Below the pieces are notes generated by a model. That model had not been told where the DNA came from. It worked only from the letters and a program-made list of their open reading frames with translations, and did no database searches. DNA of 13,196 nt from the NCBI RefSeq assembly GCF_020216685.1, contig NZ_JAIWNS010000145.1:1-13196 (forward strand). Reading direction: 5' to 3'. This document shows, piece by piece, positions 1 to 7,797 of the stretch (positions within the stretch are counted from its first letter, which is position 1; each line of letters starts with the position of its first letter). The translations under genes and the position numbers were made by a program. Source of the stretch: Methanospirillum hungatei (GTDB taxonomy: Archaea; Halobacteriota; Methanomicrobia; Methanomicrobiales; Methanospirillaceae).

Positions 1-476
1 GGAGGCTCGGTATAATTATCTCCCAGCTGCGGGGTTTCCATCGGGGGTTCTGTCTGCACCGGTACAGGTGTCATGACCGGAGCAGATATCTCCCCGGTTG
101 GTTCTCCGGTGAAGAGATCAAGCTGCTGTGCTGTACCTGGTTCAAAGAGGACAGATTGTGATGCAGGGATACCATTTATCTGAAATGTGATGATCTGGTC
201 TCCTGCCTGAACTTCTTCTTCGGTCAGGTTCACCTTCAGCCTGGGATCAAAGAGGCCCGGACCGCCGTAAAAGCCATCTATGTCTGTAATGATGGAACCT
301 TTCGGGATATCCCGGATGAAGGCGGTGATAGTCGTTCCAACCGGTGCTGGTGCTCCGTCTATCAGGACATTTCCGTAATATTCTGCGGGAAGTGGAGGGA
401 CTGCCTGAACCGGCAGAACGCATTGAGTGATAATGAACAGGATAAGCAGGAGAAGCCCTGGCTTGTTCGATCTCAT
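1..476 (-). CDS. Secreted surface-type protein, N-terminal part (runs off window)
   Basis: Hand translation of the minus strand gives an open frame of 158 codons from an ATG at 476-474 to the window edge, so the C-terminus is missing. Residues 1-25 form a signal peptide: a short basic start (MRSNK), a hydrophobic core rich in Leu and Ile, and a likely signal peptidase site after VQA. The mature part begins PPLPAEYYGNVLIDG and continues as a beta-rich segment up to about residue 120. A Pro/Thr-rich, linker-like stretch follows (about 121-158). The opening resembles the repeated 'PAEFYG' type start of many extracellular proteins of Methanomicrobiales, which are poorly characterised. An upstream in-frame stop at 501-503 with no start codon in between fixes the start. 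No Shine-Dalgarno sequence is visible. It probably acts outside the membrane; its ligand or role is unknown. Confidence 0.75.
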   Translation of the reverse strand, partial: MRSNKPGLLLLILFIITQCVLPVQAVPPLPAEYYGNVLIDGAPAPVGTTITAFIRDIPKGSIITDIDGFYGGPGLFDPRLKVNLTEEEVQAGDQIITFQINGIPASQSVLFEPGTAQQLDLFTGEPTGEISAPVMTPVPVQTEPPMETPQLGDNYTEP

Positions 477-555
477 ACGGGTATTAGATTTGTATTCTGA
501 TTACATGAATGAATTCCACCTGCCCGGATCGAAAACCCGTACTGCTCCAGGAATA

Positions 556-571
556 CTTATTTATATATTCT
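556..571 (+). promoter_or_regulatory. TATA box for the giant histidine kinase (leaderless start)
   Basis: TTTATATA lies at 560-567 inside an AT-rich run. Archaeal transcription usually starts about 22-27 bases downstream of the box centre, which here falls on or next to the ATG at 588. No Shine-Dalgarno sequence precedes that ATG, which fits a leaderless mRNA. Read on the other strand the same run is TATATAAA, so it could also serve the divergent secreted-protein gene with a leader of about 60 bases. This is inference from sequence alone. Confidence 0.55.
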
Positions 572-587
572 GGTAAATCTCGTAGCA

Positions 588-3500
588 ATGAATCTGTCTG
601 CAGAGAGAATTACCGTCCTTGCTGTTGATGATGAAGAGGAAATTCTTGAAGTAATCAGTCAGTATCTCTCTGAGGATGAGCATTTCACGGTTATTGGTGT
701 ACAATCCGTCGGAGAAGCTCTTGAGACGATGACTCACCATGATATCTCTGCCGTAGTCTCTGATTATCAGATGCCAGGAACAAATGGCATAGATTTTCTC
801 TCACTTCTCCGGGAACAGGGCAATACCGTCCCTTTTATTCTCTTCACCGGACGGGGATGTGAAGAGGTTGTTATCCAGGCGTTAAACCTTGGGGCAGATT
901 TTTACATGGTCAAAGGTGAGGATCCTGCTCTTCAGTTTCAGATGCTGAAGATGCAGATTCTCTCTCTTATTGAGAAGAAGAAAGCAGATGAAGCGCTTGT
1001 GACTAGTCTCAAAGAGAACCGGCGGATGCTCTCCCAGCTCCGGGCAACCCTTGAAGCGACAGAAGAAGGTATCCTGGTCACCGACCGGGAAGGATATGTC
1101 ACCAATTTCAATGAACGGTTCTTACTCTTATGGGACATCTCTTCTGAAGACCTGAAAAACACCCATATTGAGGAGTTTCTAAACCGGTTCTCCCATGTGA
1201 TATCAGACGAATCTCTCATTACAGAGATTGCCAAAACCAAAGATGAGCCAAGATCCCAGAGACGGCACACCCTGCACTGTCCAGACGGGAGGGTTCTGGA
1301 GATATTCATCCGTCCACAGCAGTGTGATGGACGAATAATCGGAACCGTGTATAGTTTCAGGGACATTACTCCCCGGGTCAGGGCTGAAATGCAGCTTCAG
1401 GAGAGTCGGGAACGTTTCAGGATCCTCTTTGATCAGTCTCCGGTCGGTCATATGGTCATCAGCCCTGATGGGAGGATTACTGAGGTAAACCGGGCCTGGC
1501 TCTCCCTGATGAAGCGTTCACGGGAGTCGGTTATCGGTCTTCCATTTACAAATATTCTTACCGAAGAATCAAAACAACTGTTTTTTGCCTGTCTGAAAGA
1601 GGCGCTCAATTCCAACCAGGGACACAGTCTTGAACTGGTACTCATTGACGGAGAGGATGCCCCGGTAACCGTCCTGGTAGATGGAAGTGTCATCAAAAAC
1701 ACTGATGGGAATATTCTTTATATCCAATGCATTCTTCGGGATATTACCTACCAGAGAAAGACCGAAAAGCGTCTTCGCTGGACCGAATCTCTCCTGACCG
1801 AGATCGTCAGCATGCTTCCCTTTGGCATATGCGTCACCAGAACCACCGATATGGAGATCGTATATCACAACAAACATTTCCTCGATATCTGGGGCCCTGA
1901 TATCATTGCTGATATGCCCAGGACCGGAAGTCCCCCAACCCTTCAGGACTTCTTCTCCGCAGCGAACGGATTTCTGGAACATCCGCTCCATCCTTGGAAT
2001 CCGGATGTCTGTAAAAACCCTGATATCTCATGCAGGGATATTGAAGTCTCGGGGAAACGGGTAATCAGGGGATTTTCCCGAAGACTTTCAGAAGAGGACG
2101 GCGAAGACAGGATACTCTGGGCATTTGAGGATATCACCCGGTTTCGAAATCAGGAAGAGGAGATACGCCGGTATGCACGGAAAATTGAGATACTCAGCAG
2201 GGTCATCTCTCTTTCGGGCAGGGCCGGTTCAGCCTCTCTCCTGTGTGATCTCTCATTATCAGCCCTCATTTCTGTTCTGCACTTTGAAGGAGGTGCATTT
2301 TACCTTCTCTCCGGTGATAAAAAAACACCGGTGATGGCAGCACATTCCGGACTCTCCCAGGAGTTTATTCGTGAAATCACAGAGATACATCCGGACGACT
2401 ATGCCTTTCTCTATACCGAGAAAAAACCCCTCTTTACCAATAATCTCTCGTACATCATGCCCGAATTTGCAAAACGGTGGGGCATTGCCGGATCAGCATT
2501 TATCCCTGTCCTCTCTGGTGAGAGATTAATCGGTTCTATTCACCTGACCAGCAGGAGACCGGCCCTTGTGTCGATAGAAGAGCAGGAGGTTCTGCTTGGT
2601 ATCGGACGGGAGATTGGAAACGGACTGCAACGTCTCAATGATCAGAAACAACTGGTTGAAGAGCGGAAAAACCTAGAAAATCTGGTTCAATCGATTGGAG
2701 ACCTGGTTATTGTTATTGATGAAACCACCTCAATCATCCTCGCGATAAACGAGGAGGTCGTCAGAAAAACGGGTCTTTATAAAGAAGAACTGATTGGCCG
2801 ACCAATCCGAGAGAGTCAGACCCCGTATCTTACCCTGCTGCCTCTTGAAAAAGCAGCATATGATTACCAGCCGATAAAATATGCCGTTCCCCAGGCGGAT
2901 GGTTCACGGATCGTTATGGAAACCAGAATTACATCAGGATCATGGAATGGAAAAAAAGCATATTTCTGCCTCTGCCGTGATATTTCATCGACTATTCTTG
3001 CCCAGGAAGAGATCCGTCTCTCAGAAGAGAGGCTGAATGCAATCTTTCTTACCTGCCCGATCGGCATCATCCTCTTTGACCCTGATGATACCATGATCCA
3101 GATAAACCCGGCAGCGGTGTCCATGTTTGGTATCATGGATCCCCTCGACCTTATCAGATACTCCTACAAGGATGATCCCAATATCCCTGATTCAATAAAG
3201 AAGAGGATTGAGAACCGCGAGGCATTCACGGCTGAAATGACTTATGATATGTCACGGATCAGGTCTGTTCACAATCTCCGGACAACCGGGTCTGACATCC
3301 TGCAAATCAGAATCATGGTAACACCGGTTACCTTTTCAGTCTCCGGGATGCGTGACGGGTTTTATATTCTGATTGAGGATATTACCGCCAGACATCAGAT
3401 CGAATCAGAACTTCGCCTGATGACACAAAAGCTTGCCCGGATTATGGATGCAAGTAATGACGGGTTTTTCTTTTATCAGGTTCACACCGAAACCATCACT

Positions 3501-4865
3501 ATTTCGCCTCGTCTAAGCCAGCTGCTTGGTCTCTCTCTGGACCGGGAAGAGTATCCCCTTTCTGATCTCCTCAGGTTTGTTCATGATGATGACCGGGATA
3601 TGGTCCAGTCCCTCTTTGCGTCCCTTTCACAAGGGGGGCATGAGACAGTATCGCATGAGATCAGGATAAAAAATCCAAAGGAAGGGTATATCTGGGTCTA
3701 TCTGAGAGGGAAGATAACCGGTTATGATGAATCAGGAATTCCAACCAGCATGGCCGGAGCGGTTACTGATATCACCAGAAGAAAAGAGAGCGAGCAGAAA
3801 CTTCTCGAGAGTGAGAACTTTAACCGGGGACTGGTTTCCAGTCTTCCCGATTATATCATGATTTATGATCAGTATGGGACCATTTTGTATGTAAATGAGA
3901 GTTCTTCACGGGCCATGCGGACGGTGAATGGTGATATTATCGGAAAGAATATCCTTGATTTCATCTCTCCTGAGATGCGTTCATTCGTGAAGGTTCAGTC
4001 TGAAAAGAGGCTCCGGGAAGAGACGCTGGAGCCCTATGAAGTCAGGATCATGAGGTATGATAATTCATTCATTGATGCAGAAGTCCAGGCAACCAGTATT
4101 CTGTATGAGGGAAACCCGGTAGTTCTTGCGGTCCTGACCGACATCACCGAACGGAAACGGAATGAAGAGGACCTTGCCAGGTATGCCGAGACATTGAAAG
4201 GGACCGTTGACGCACTGGCGTCAGCAAACAAAAAACTTAACCTGCTCTCGAATGTGACAAGACATGACATATTAAACCAGGTTCATATCATTATGAGTTA
4301 CCTGGCTCTCCTTCAGGAGTATTCAATTGATCCTGAGATTGAACACCTCCTTGAAAAAATCGCTCATGCAGTCGGGTTTATTCAGAGGCATATCGAATTT
4401 ACACGAAATTATCAGAACATCGGTGTCCACTCCCCGGTCTGGCAAAAACCTGATGATATCATCAGAAAACTTGACTTTGAAGGGAAACGGGTGAACATAG
4501 AACTTGATCCCATTGAGATGTATGCAGATCCGCTTCTGCCAAAAGTCTTTGAAAATCTGCTTGACAATACACTCCGTCATGGCCTGAATGTAAGCACCAT
4601 CTTCGTTCGGTATGAGGTCCAACCGGATAACCGGCTTTTGCTGGTGTGGGAGGATGACGGTGCCGGCATTGCAGAGGATGCAAAAACAAGGATTTTTGAG
4701 AGAGGGTATGGAAAGAACACCGGTCTTGGTCTCTTCTTAATCAAGGAGATCCTCTCCCTCTCCGGTATTACCATTTACGAATCAGGAGAGAGTGGAAAGG
4801 GTGCCAGATTCTGTCTTCTTATTCCTGAAGATAAATACCGGTTTTCAGGTAGTATGATCTCATGA
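588..4865 (+). CDS. Soluble sensor histidine kinase, REC-PAS3-GAF-PAS4-HK
   Basis: A 1425-residue signalling kinase. Residues 1-125 are a receiver with all key residues: acidic pair D14/D15, phosphoacceptor D59, T87 and K109. Seven PAS modules follow at roughly 150-265, 272-388, 398-518, 694-800, 812-932, 946-1064 and 1076-1188, most ending in the typical 'DIT' strand and a linking helix. A GAF-like domain sits at about 530-685. The kinase core starts with an H-box, TRHDILNQ, with predicted phosphorylated H1226. The ATPase domain has an N-box (N1323, N1327), a DDGAGI motif (1356-1361) and a GYGKNTGLGL lid. No signal peptide or membrane helix is seen, so it should sense cytoplasmic cues; which ones cannot be told. 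The REC-first, many-PAS layout with an RHDILNQ H-box is common in Methanomicrobiales. No partner regulator is adjacent; the nearest receiver protein starts at 12220. Phosphorelay direction between its own REC and H1226 is unknown. Confidence 0.93.
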   Translation: MNLSAERITVLAVDDEEEILEVISQYLSEDEHFTVIGVQSVGEALETMTHHDISAVVSDYQMPGTNGIDFLSLLREQGNTVPFILFTGRGCEEVVIQALNLGADFYMVKGEDPALQFQMLKMQILSLIEKKKADEALVTSLKENRRMLSQLRATLEATEEGILVTDREGYVTNFNERFLLLWDISSEDLKNTHIEEFLNRFSHVISDESLITEIAKTKDEPRSQRRHTLHCPDGRVLEIFIRPQQCDGRIIGTVYSFRDITPRVRAEMQLQESRERFRILFDQSPVGHMVISPDGRITEVNRAWLSLMKRSRESVIGLPFTNILTEESKQLFFACLKEALNSNQGHSLELVLIDGEDAPVTVLVDGSVIKNTDGNILYIQCILRDITYQRKTEKRLRWTESLLTEIVSMLPFGICVTRTTDMEIVYHNKHFLDIWGPDIIADMPRTGSPPTLQDFFSAANGFLEHPLHPWNPDVCKNPDISCRDIEVSGKRVIRGFSRRLSEEDGEDRILWAFEDITRFRNQEEEIRRYARKIEILSRVISLSGRAGSASLLCDLSLSALISVLHFEGGAFYLLSGDKKTPVMAAHSGLSQEFIREITEIHPDDYAFLYTEKKPLFTNNLSYIMPEFAKRWGIAGSAFIPVLSGERLIGSIHLTSRRPALVSIEEQEVLLGIGREIGNGLQRLNDQKQLVEERKNLENLVQSIGDLVIVIDETTSIILAINEEVVRKTGLYKEELIGRPIRESQTPYLTLLPLEKAAYDYQPIKYAVPQADGSRIVMETRITSGSWNGKKAYFCLCRDISSTILAQEEIRLSEERLNAIFLTCPIGIILFDPDDTMIQINPAAVSMFGIMDPLDLIRYSYKDDPNIPDSIKKRIENREAFTAEMTYDMSRIRSVHNLRTTGSDILQIRIMVTPVTFSVSGMRDGFYILIEDITARHQIESELRLMTQKLARIMDASNDGFFFYQVHTETITISPRLSQLLGLSLDREEYPLSDLLRFVHDDDRDMVQSLFASLSQGGHETVSHEIRIKNPKEGYIWVYLRGKITGYDESGIPTSMAGAVTDITRRKESEQKLLESENFNRGLVSSLPDYIMIYDQYGTILYVNESSSRAMRTVNGDIIGKNILDFISPEMRSFVKVQSEKRLREETLEPYEVRIMRYDNSFIDAEVQATSILYEGNPVVLAVLTDITERKRNEEDLARYAETLKGTVDALASANKKLNLLSNVTRHDILNQVHIIMSYLALLQEYSIDPEIEHLLEKIAHAVGFIQRHIEFTRNYQNIGVHSPVWQKPDDIIRKLDFEGKRVNIELDPIEMYADPLLPKVFENLLDNTLRHGLNVSTIFVRYEVQPDNRLLLVWEDDGAGIAEDAKTRIFERGYGKNTGLGLFLIKEILSLSGITIYESGESGKGARFCLLIPEDKYRFSGSMIS

Positions 4866-4901
4866 AATAGCCGGTTTTAAATCCTTGATTTACCTTTTCA
4901 T

Positions 4902-4911
4902 TATAATTTTA
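4902..4911 (+). promoter_or_regulatory. TATA-box candidate for cbiM
   Basis: TATAATTTTA lies in a very AT-rich gap between the kinase gene and cbiM, about 62-71 bases before the cbiM ATG, predicting a leader of about 40 bases. The same 10-base core occurs before cbiO at 6012-6021. It overlaps a 12-base palindrome (AATTTTAAAATT, 4905-4916). Function is inferred from position and composition. Confidence 0.5.
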
Positions 4912-4948
4912 AAATTGTAATAATTTCGTAACATCTTAATAATAATCG

Positions 4949-4974
4949 TACTAATAGTATGCTGGGTATACTAT
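4949..4974 (+). promoter_or_regulatory. Operator-like dyads overlapping the cbiM start
   Basis: A perfect inverted repeat has 7-base arms ATAGTAT (4954-4960) and ATACTAT (4968-4974) around a 7-base centre, GCTGGGT. The second arm includes the first two bases of the cbiM ATG. The first arm also belongs to another dyad, TACTA-A-TAGTA (4949-4959). Three alternating half-sites therefore lie side by side. This could be a repressor operator, for example for a metal-responsive regulator. It could instead form a weak RNA hairpin that holds the GGG, the only SD-like bases, in its loop. Confidence 0.4.
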
Positions 4975-5614
4975 GCATATTCCAGACGCATTTATTCCAC
5001 TTCCTCAGGCAGCAGTCTACTGGATTATTGCCCTTGTATTTCTTGCCCTTGCTATCCGGTGGGCACGGTCTGAATTAAACGAGGATAAAATCCCCCTGAT
5101 TGCAGTCCTTGCAGCCGGTATCTTTGCCCTGCAGAGTTTTAATCTGCCGGTTTCGATGGGAACCAGCGGTCATCTCGTGGGTGGTGCCCTGGCAGCCATT
5201 GTTCTCGGATCACCGTTTGCCGCAGTCTTTATCCTGACGCTCGTTCTTATCATCCAGGGTTTTATTTTCGGGGATGGCGGTATCACCGTCATGGGTGCGA
5301 ACATCCTGAATATGGGTGTTATCGGTGGATTTGTAGGGTATTACACATTCCAGGGTCTGGTAAAAGTTGTGAAAAATCCGTATCTCTCAAGTGCGGTTGC
5401 AGCATGGCTGGCCTGTCTTATCCCGGCACTTGCCTGTGCGGTTGAGATGTCCATTGCAGGGACCTTCCCGCTGGTCCCCGGACTTGTTGCTATGGGAATC
5501 TATCATGCAATTATCGGAGTCATTGAAGGGATAGTGACCGCGGTCATCATCTATGTTCTTGCCATGGCTCGTCCTGATCTTGTAGATACCTCTGTGGGAG
5601 TTGCATCAGTATGA
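4973..5614 (+). CDS. cbiM: Cobalt/nickel ECF transporter substrate-binding subunit CbiM
   Basis: The 213-residue, multi-helix membrane protein starts MHIPDAFIP, the hallmark N-terminus of the CbiM/NikM family. In these metal-specific S components the free N-terminus and His2 bind the metal ion. A further His is contributed from the loop after the second helix, and H67 in SGHLVGG sits at the corresponding place. Length is normal for the family, and conserved Gly-rich helices (GGALAAIVLGSPFAA, NILNMGVIGGFVGYY) are present. The start is secured by the required MH N-terminus. The gene overlaps the next by four bases (ATGA). The metal cannot be decided between Co(II) and Ni(II): CbiM and NikM share these residues, and methanogens need both ions. 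Confidence 0.93.
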   Translation: MHIPDAFIPLPQAAVYWIIALVFLALAIRWARSELNEDKIPLIAVLAAGIFALQSFNLPVSMGTSGHLVGGALAAIVLGSPFAAVFILTLVLIIQGFIFGDGGITVMGANILNMGVIGGFVGYYTFQGLVKVVKNPYLSSAVAAWLACLIPALACAVEMSIAGTFPLVPGLVAMGIYHAIIGVIEGIVTAVIIYVLAMARPDLVDTSVGVASV

Positions 5615-5952
5615 TTGATAATAAGACGTTCATTATTGCAGGTCTTCTGATCTCTCTTCTTATCGGAACCGTTGCAGTATTCCTTGCCTCCGGCGATCCG
5701 GACGGTCTTGAAAGTACTGCGCTTGTTGTATCAGGACAGAAGGAACTGGCCGGACCTTCTCCGGAAGAAGGTGATCCCGAAGTGATTGGAACCGGCTCAT
5801 TTGCATATGAATCACCGATGCCTGACTACTCTCTTGGTGAAGAGATGGGTTCAACCGGGGGTATTATTGCGATAGTTGTCGGGACCATCATCACCATGCT
5901 GATTGTGATGGGTGCATCATATGCGATACGGTTGAGTAAAAACTCTCAATAA
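5611..5952 (+). CDS. PDGLE-domain accessory subunit of the CbiM transporter
   Basis: A 113-residue membrane protein with one helix near the N-terminus (about 7-26) and one near the C-terminus (about 84-105). A loop joins them and opens with the motif PDGLE at residues 30-34, preceded by FLASGD. This is the small PDGLE family, found beside or fused to CbiM/NikM, where it takes the place of CbiN. Two helices with an outside loop match the CbiN/NikN topology. The loop is acidic and Gly/Pro-rich. The start ATG overlaps the cbiM stop, so the two are translationally coupled and presumably made in equal amounts. The role is inferred from family and position: it assists metal loading into CbiM. It could be labelled cbiN or nikN depending on the true metal. 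Confidence 0.85.
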   Translation: MIDNKTFIIAGLLISLLIGTVAVFLASGDPDGLESTALVVSGQKELAGPSPEEGDPEVIGTGSFAYESPMPDYSLGEEMGSTGGIIAIVVGTIITMLIVMGASYAIRLSKNSQ

Positions 5953-5965
5953 TTACAATTTTAAT

Positions 5966-5993
5966 AATTTTCTTTTTTATTTCTTCCCTTTTC
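5966..5993 (+). terminator. T-rich archaeal terminator after cbiM-PDGLE
   Basis: Directly after the PDGLE gene the plus strand carries several T runs, including six Ts within TTCTTTTTTATTTC, and no strong hairpin. Archaeal RNA polymerase often terminates at such oligo-T tracts. Together with the following TATA box this suggests that cbiM-PDGLE and cbiO-cbiQ can be separate transcripts. Readthrough cannot be excluded. Confidence 0.5.
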
Positions 5994-6011
5994 ATACGAA
6001 AATAAGATCAG

Positions 6012-6021
6012 TATAATTTTA
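6012..6021 (+). promoter_or_regulatory. TATA-box candidate for cbiO-cbiQ
   Basis: TATAATTTTA, identical to the core before cbiM, follows the T-rich tract. The predicted start near 6040 would give a leader of about 65 bases before the cbiO ATG. An AGTACT palindrome (6042-6047), resembling the half-sites at cbiM, falls at the predicted start point. Confidence 0.45.
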
Positions 6022-6072
6022 TCACTTGAGCTGTAATCCATAGTACTGAAAACCTGAAGATCCATTCCAGGT

Positions 6073-6096
6073 TCTCTGCTATTTCAGAGCAGGAGA
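6073..6096 (+). promoter_or_regulatory. Leader hairpin covering the cbiO Shine-Dalgarno
   Basis: TCTCTGCT (6073-6080) can pair with AGCA-GAGA (6088-6096) with one bulged G, leaving a 7-base loop. The right arm contains AGGAGA (6091-6096), the only Shine-Dalgarno-like sequence before cbiO, 10 bases from the ATG. The hairpin would hide the ribosome site, so it may control translation. It does not match any riboswitch class I know, and it is short enough to be chance. Confidence 0.35.
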
Positions 6097-6106
6097 CAAC
6101 CCCATC

Positions 6107-6940
6107 ATGCATATTATCGAGACCCAGGATCTCTGTCATACCTATAAAGGCAATATCGACGCCTTGAAAAATATCTCGTTTATTGCACCAAGGAATACCC
6201 GTATCGCCATCATCGGGCCAAACGGAGCCGGGAAAAGCACTCTCTTTAAACATTTCAATGGTGTATTACGGCCTACCAGTGGAAAAGTCCTGATCCGGGG
6301 AGAGCCGATAACCAAAGAGAATATACGGGAGGTCAGACGGACTGTGGGACTTGTGTTTCAAAACCCTGATGACCAGATCTTTTCTCCTACCGTTGAGCAG
6401 GATGTGGCTTTTGGTCCCATAAACATGGGTCTAGACGAGGAGGCGGTAAAGCACCGGGTTTCTGAAGCATTACGCACCGTCGGTCTTTCAGAGTACCGGA
6501 CACGGGTTCCTCATCATCTGTCCGGCGGTGAGAAAAAAAGGGTCGCGATAGCGGGTATTATTGCGATGGAGCCTCAGGTCCTTGTTTTGGATGAACCGAC
6601 TGCAGGACTGGATCCGCAGGGAGTCAGGGAGATAATCAGGGTTATCCGTGATTTTTCCGTCAGGTACGGGATGACGGTGATCTTCTCAACCCACAATATC
6701 TCCCTGGTTGCAGAACTGGCGGAATATATCTATGTGATGAATAATGGATCCTTTGTTGCCAAAGGAACCGTTGCCGAGATTTTTTCACAACCTGATCTCC
6801 TGTCCAGTGTCCGTCTTGATCTTCCCATTCTGCCCAAACTCATATCTTCACTCCGGTCACAGGGCATTGCTATTGATATGGGATATACGTATCAGGAGGC
6901 TGAGACCGCATTTTTAAAGGCCTTTGGTAAGATTGCATGA
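6107..6940 (+). CDS. cbiO: Cobalt/nickel ECF transporter ATPase CbiO
   Basis: This 277-residue ABC ATPase powers metal uptake at the inner face of the membrane. All ATPase motifs are intact: Walker A GPNGAGKST (37-45), Q-loop glutamine Q85 in VFQNPDDQ, signature LSGGEKKR (138-145), Walker B VLVLDEP (158-164) with catalytic E163, and H-loop H196. The VFQNPDDQIF segment is typical of ECF-type ATPases (CbiO/EcfA). Only one ATPase gene is present, so a homodimer is expected, as in CbiMNQO systems. The tail after residue 225 is the usual CbiO C-terminal extension. It overlaps cbiQ by ATGA. The order here is M, PDGLE, O, Q, with the ATPase before the coupling protein. Confidence 0.95.
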   Translation: MHIIETQDLCHTYKGNIDALKNISFIAPRNTRIAIIGPNGAGKSTLFKHFNGVLRPTSGKVLIRGEPITKENIREVRRTVGLVFQNPDDQIFSPTVEQDVAFGPINMGLDEEAVKHRVSEALRTVGLSEYRTRVPHHLSGGEKKRVAIAGIIAMEPQVLVLDEPTAGLDPQGVREIIRVIRDFSVRYGMTVIFSTHNISLVAELAEYIYVMNNGSFVAKGTVAEIFSQPDLLSSVRLDLPILPKLISSLRSQGIAIDMGYTYQEAETAFLKAFGKIA

Positions 6941-7797
6941 TAGAAGACTTATTTGACCTCGAGCAGGTGACATCACAGAAGAGTGTCATTCATTCTCTCG
7001 ATGCCAGGGTGAAGATCATCGTCTGCTGTGCTGCTATTGTGGCTCTCGTTGCCGTTCCCTATTCCCCGGTTGTCTATATCGTATCAACAGTCTTCTTTCT
7101 TCTGTTTCTCCTTCTCTGGGCATTATCAAAAATCTCTCCGGTCATCTATTTCCGAAGGCTCCTTCTTGCTCTCCCGTTTGGATTTATGCTCTGTGGATTT
7201 CAGATTTTTTTTAAAAACCGCTATTATACAGACTACCATTCACTCCTTGAACTGCCCCTGGGGATTCACATATATTATGAATCGGTTGAGTTTGCCTCGA
7301 TATTACTGGTGAAATTTCTGGTCTGCTACTCATTTATCGTTCTCCTGTCCTCAACCTCATCACTGCAGGATCTTCTTGAAGCAGCAGGCCGGCTCAAAGT
7401 CCCTCCTGAACTCATTCTGGCTTTGGGTATGATGATCAGGTATCTCTTTGTGTTTGGTATCATCTACCGGAAAGTCACCGATGCATTAAAGACCCGGTTA
7501 TTTGATCCATTTGATCACCGGCTCCCCTACCGGTATCGAATTGTGAACATGGGATATATGATGGGATCACTGTTCATCAGGTCACTAGAGCAGGGAGAGC
7601 GGACCTATGCCAGTATGCTCTGCCGGGGATATGGGCGTGACAGTTACATCTTCATCAAAGAAAAGCCCCTGCTCCGGTCAGATCTGATGTTTCTTGGTCT
7701 GTGTCTTATCCTTATCATCATGGTTTCCCTGCTTTGCTGGTATGATCCCTTCTCCCTCATATGCCGGTTTGAGGTCCTGCCCTCTTATCAGGGGTAA
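6937..7797 (+). CDS. cbiQ: Cobalt/nickel ECF transporter coupling subunit CbiQ
   Basis: A 286-residue membrane protein (T component) that joins CbiM to the CbiO dimer. The N-terminal HSLDARVKI segment, where the first conserved Asp/Arg precede helix 1, is typical of the family. Hydrophobic helices lie at about 26-62, 75-92, 118-140, 160-177 and 248-268. Two cytoplasmic coupling regions are visible: SSLQDLLEAAGRLKVP (140-155) and SLEQGERTYASMLCRGYG (216-233). The second carries the Ala-x-x-x-x-Arg-Gly type motif that docks on the ATPase. The start overlaps the cbiO stop by four bases, indicating coupled translation. The 3' end overlaps the convergent membrane-protein gene by 10 bases, so no separate terminator fits between them. 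Confidence 0.93.
   Translation: MIEDLFDLEQVTSQKSVIHSLDARVKIIVCCAAIVALVAVPYSPVVYIVSTVFFLLFLLLWALSKISPVIYFRRLLLALPFGFMLCGFQIFFKNRYYTDYHSLLELPLGIHIYYESVEFASILLVKFLVCYSFIVLLSSTSSLQDLLEAAGRLKVPPELILALGMMIRYLFVFGIIYRKVTDALKTRLFDPFDHRLPYRYRIVNMGYMMGSLFIRSLEQGERTYASMLCRGYGRDSYIFIKEKPLLRSDLMFLGLCLILIIMVSLLCWYDPFSLICRFEVLPSYQG

Noticed and set aside
938..4774. Several minus-strand and frame-shifted open frames of 64-140 codons inside the histidine kinase gene
   Set aside because: They lie opposite or out of frame with a gene whose domains are intact from end to end. They have no recognisable domains or ribosome sites, and their composition is that of mirror frames.
4905..4916. Palindrome AATTTTAAAATT as a separate operator
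   Set aside because: A palindrome built only of A and T inside a very AT-rich promoter is easily chance, and it overlaps the TATA element.
5990..6106. Cobalamin or NiCo riboswitch before cbiO
   Set aside because: The leader is far too short for a cobalamin riboswitch, and the paired Gly-rich helices of the NiCo class are not present. Only a simple hairpin is seen.
6008..6253. Minus-strand 81-codon frame across the cbiO leader and start
   Set aside because: It overlaps the conserved Walker A region of cbiO and the cbiO promoter signals, and its translation resembles no protein.
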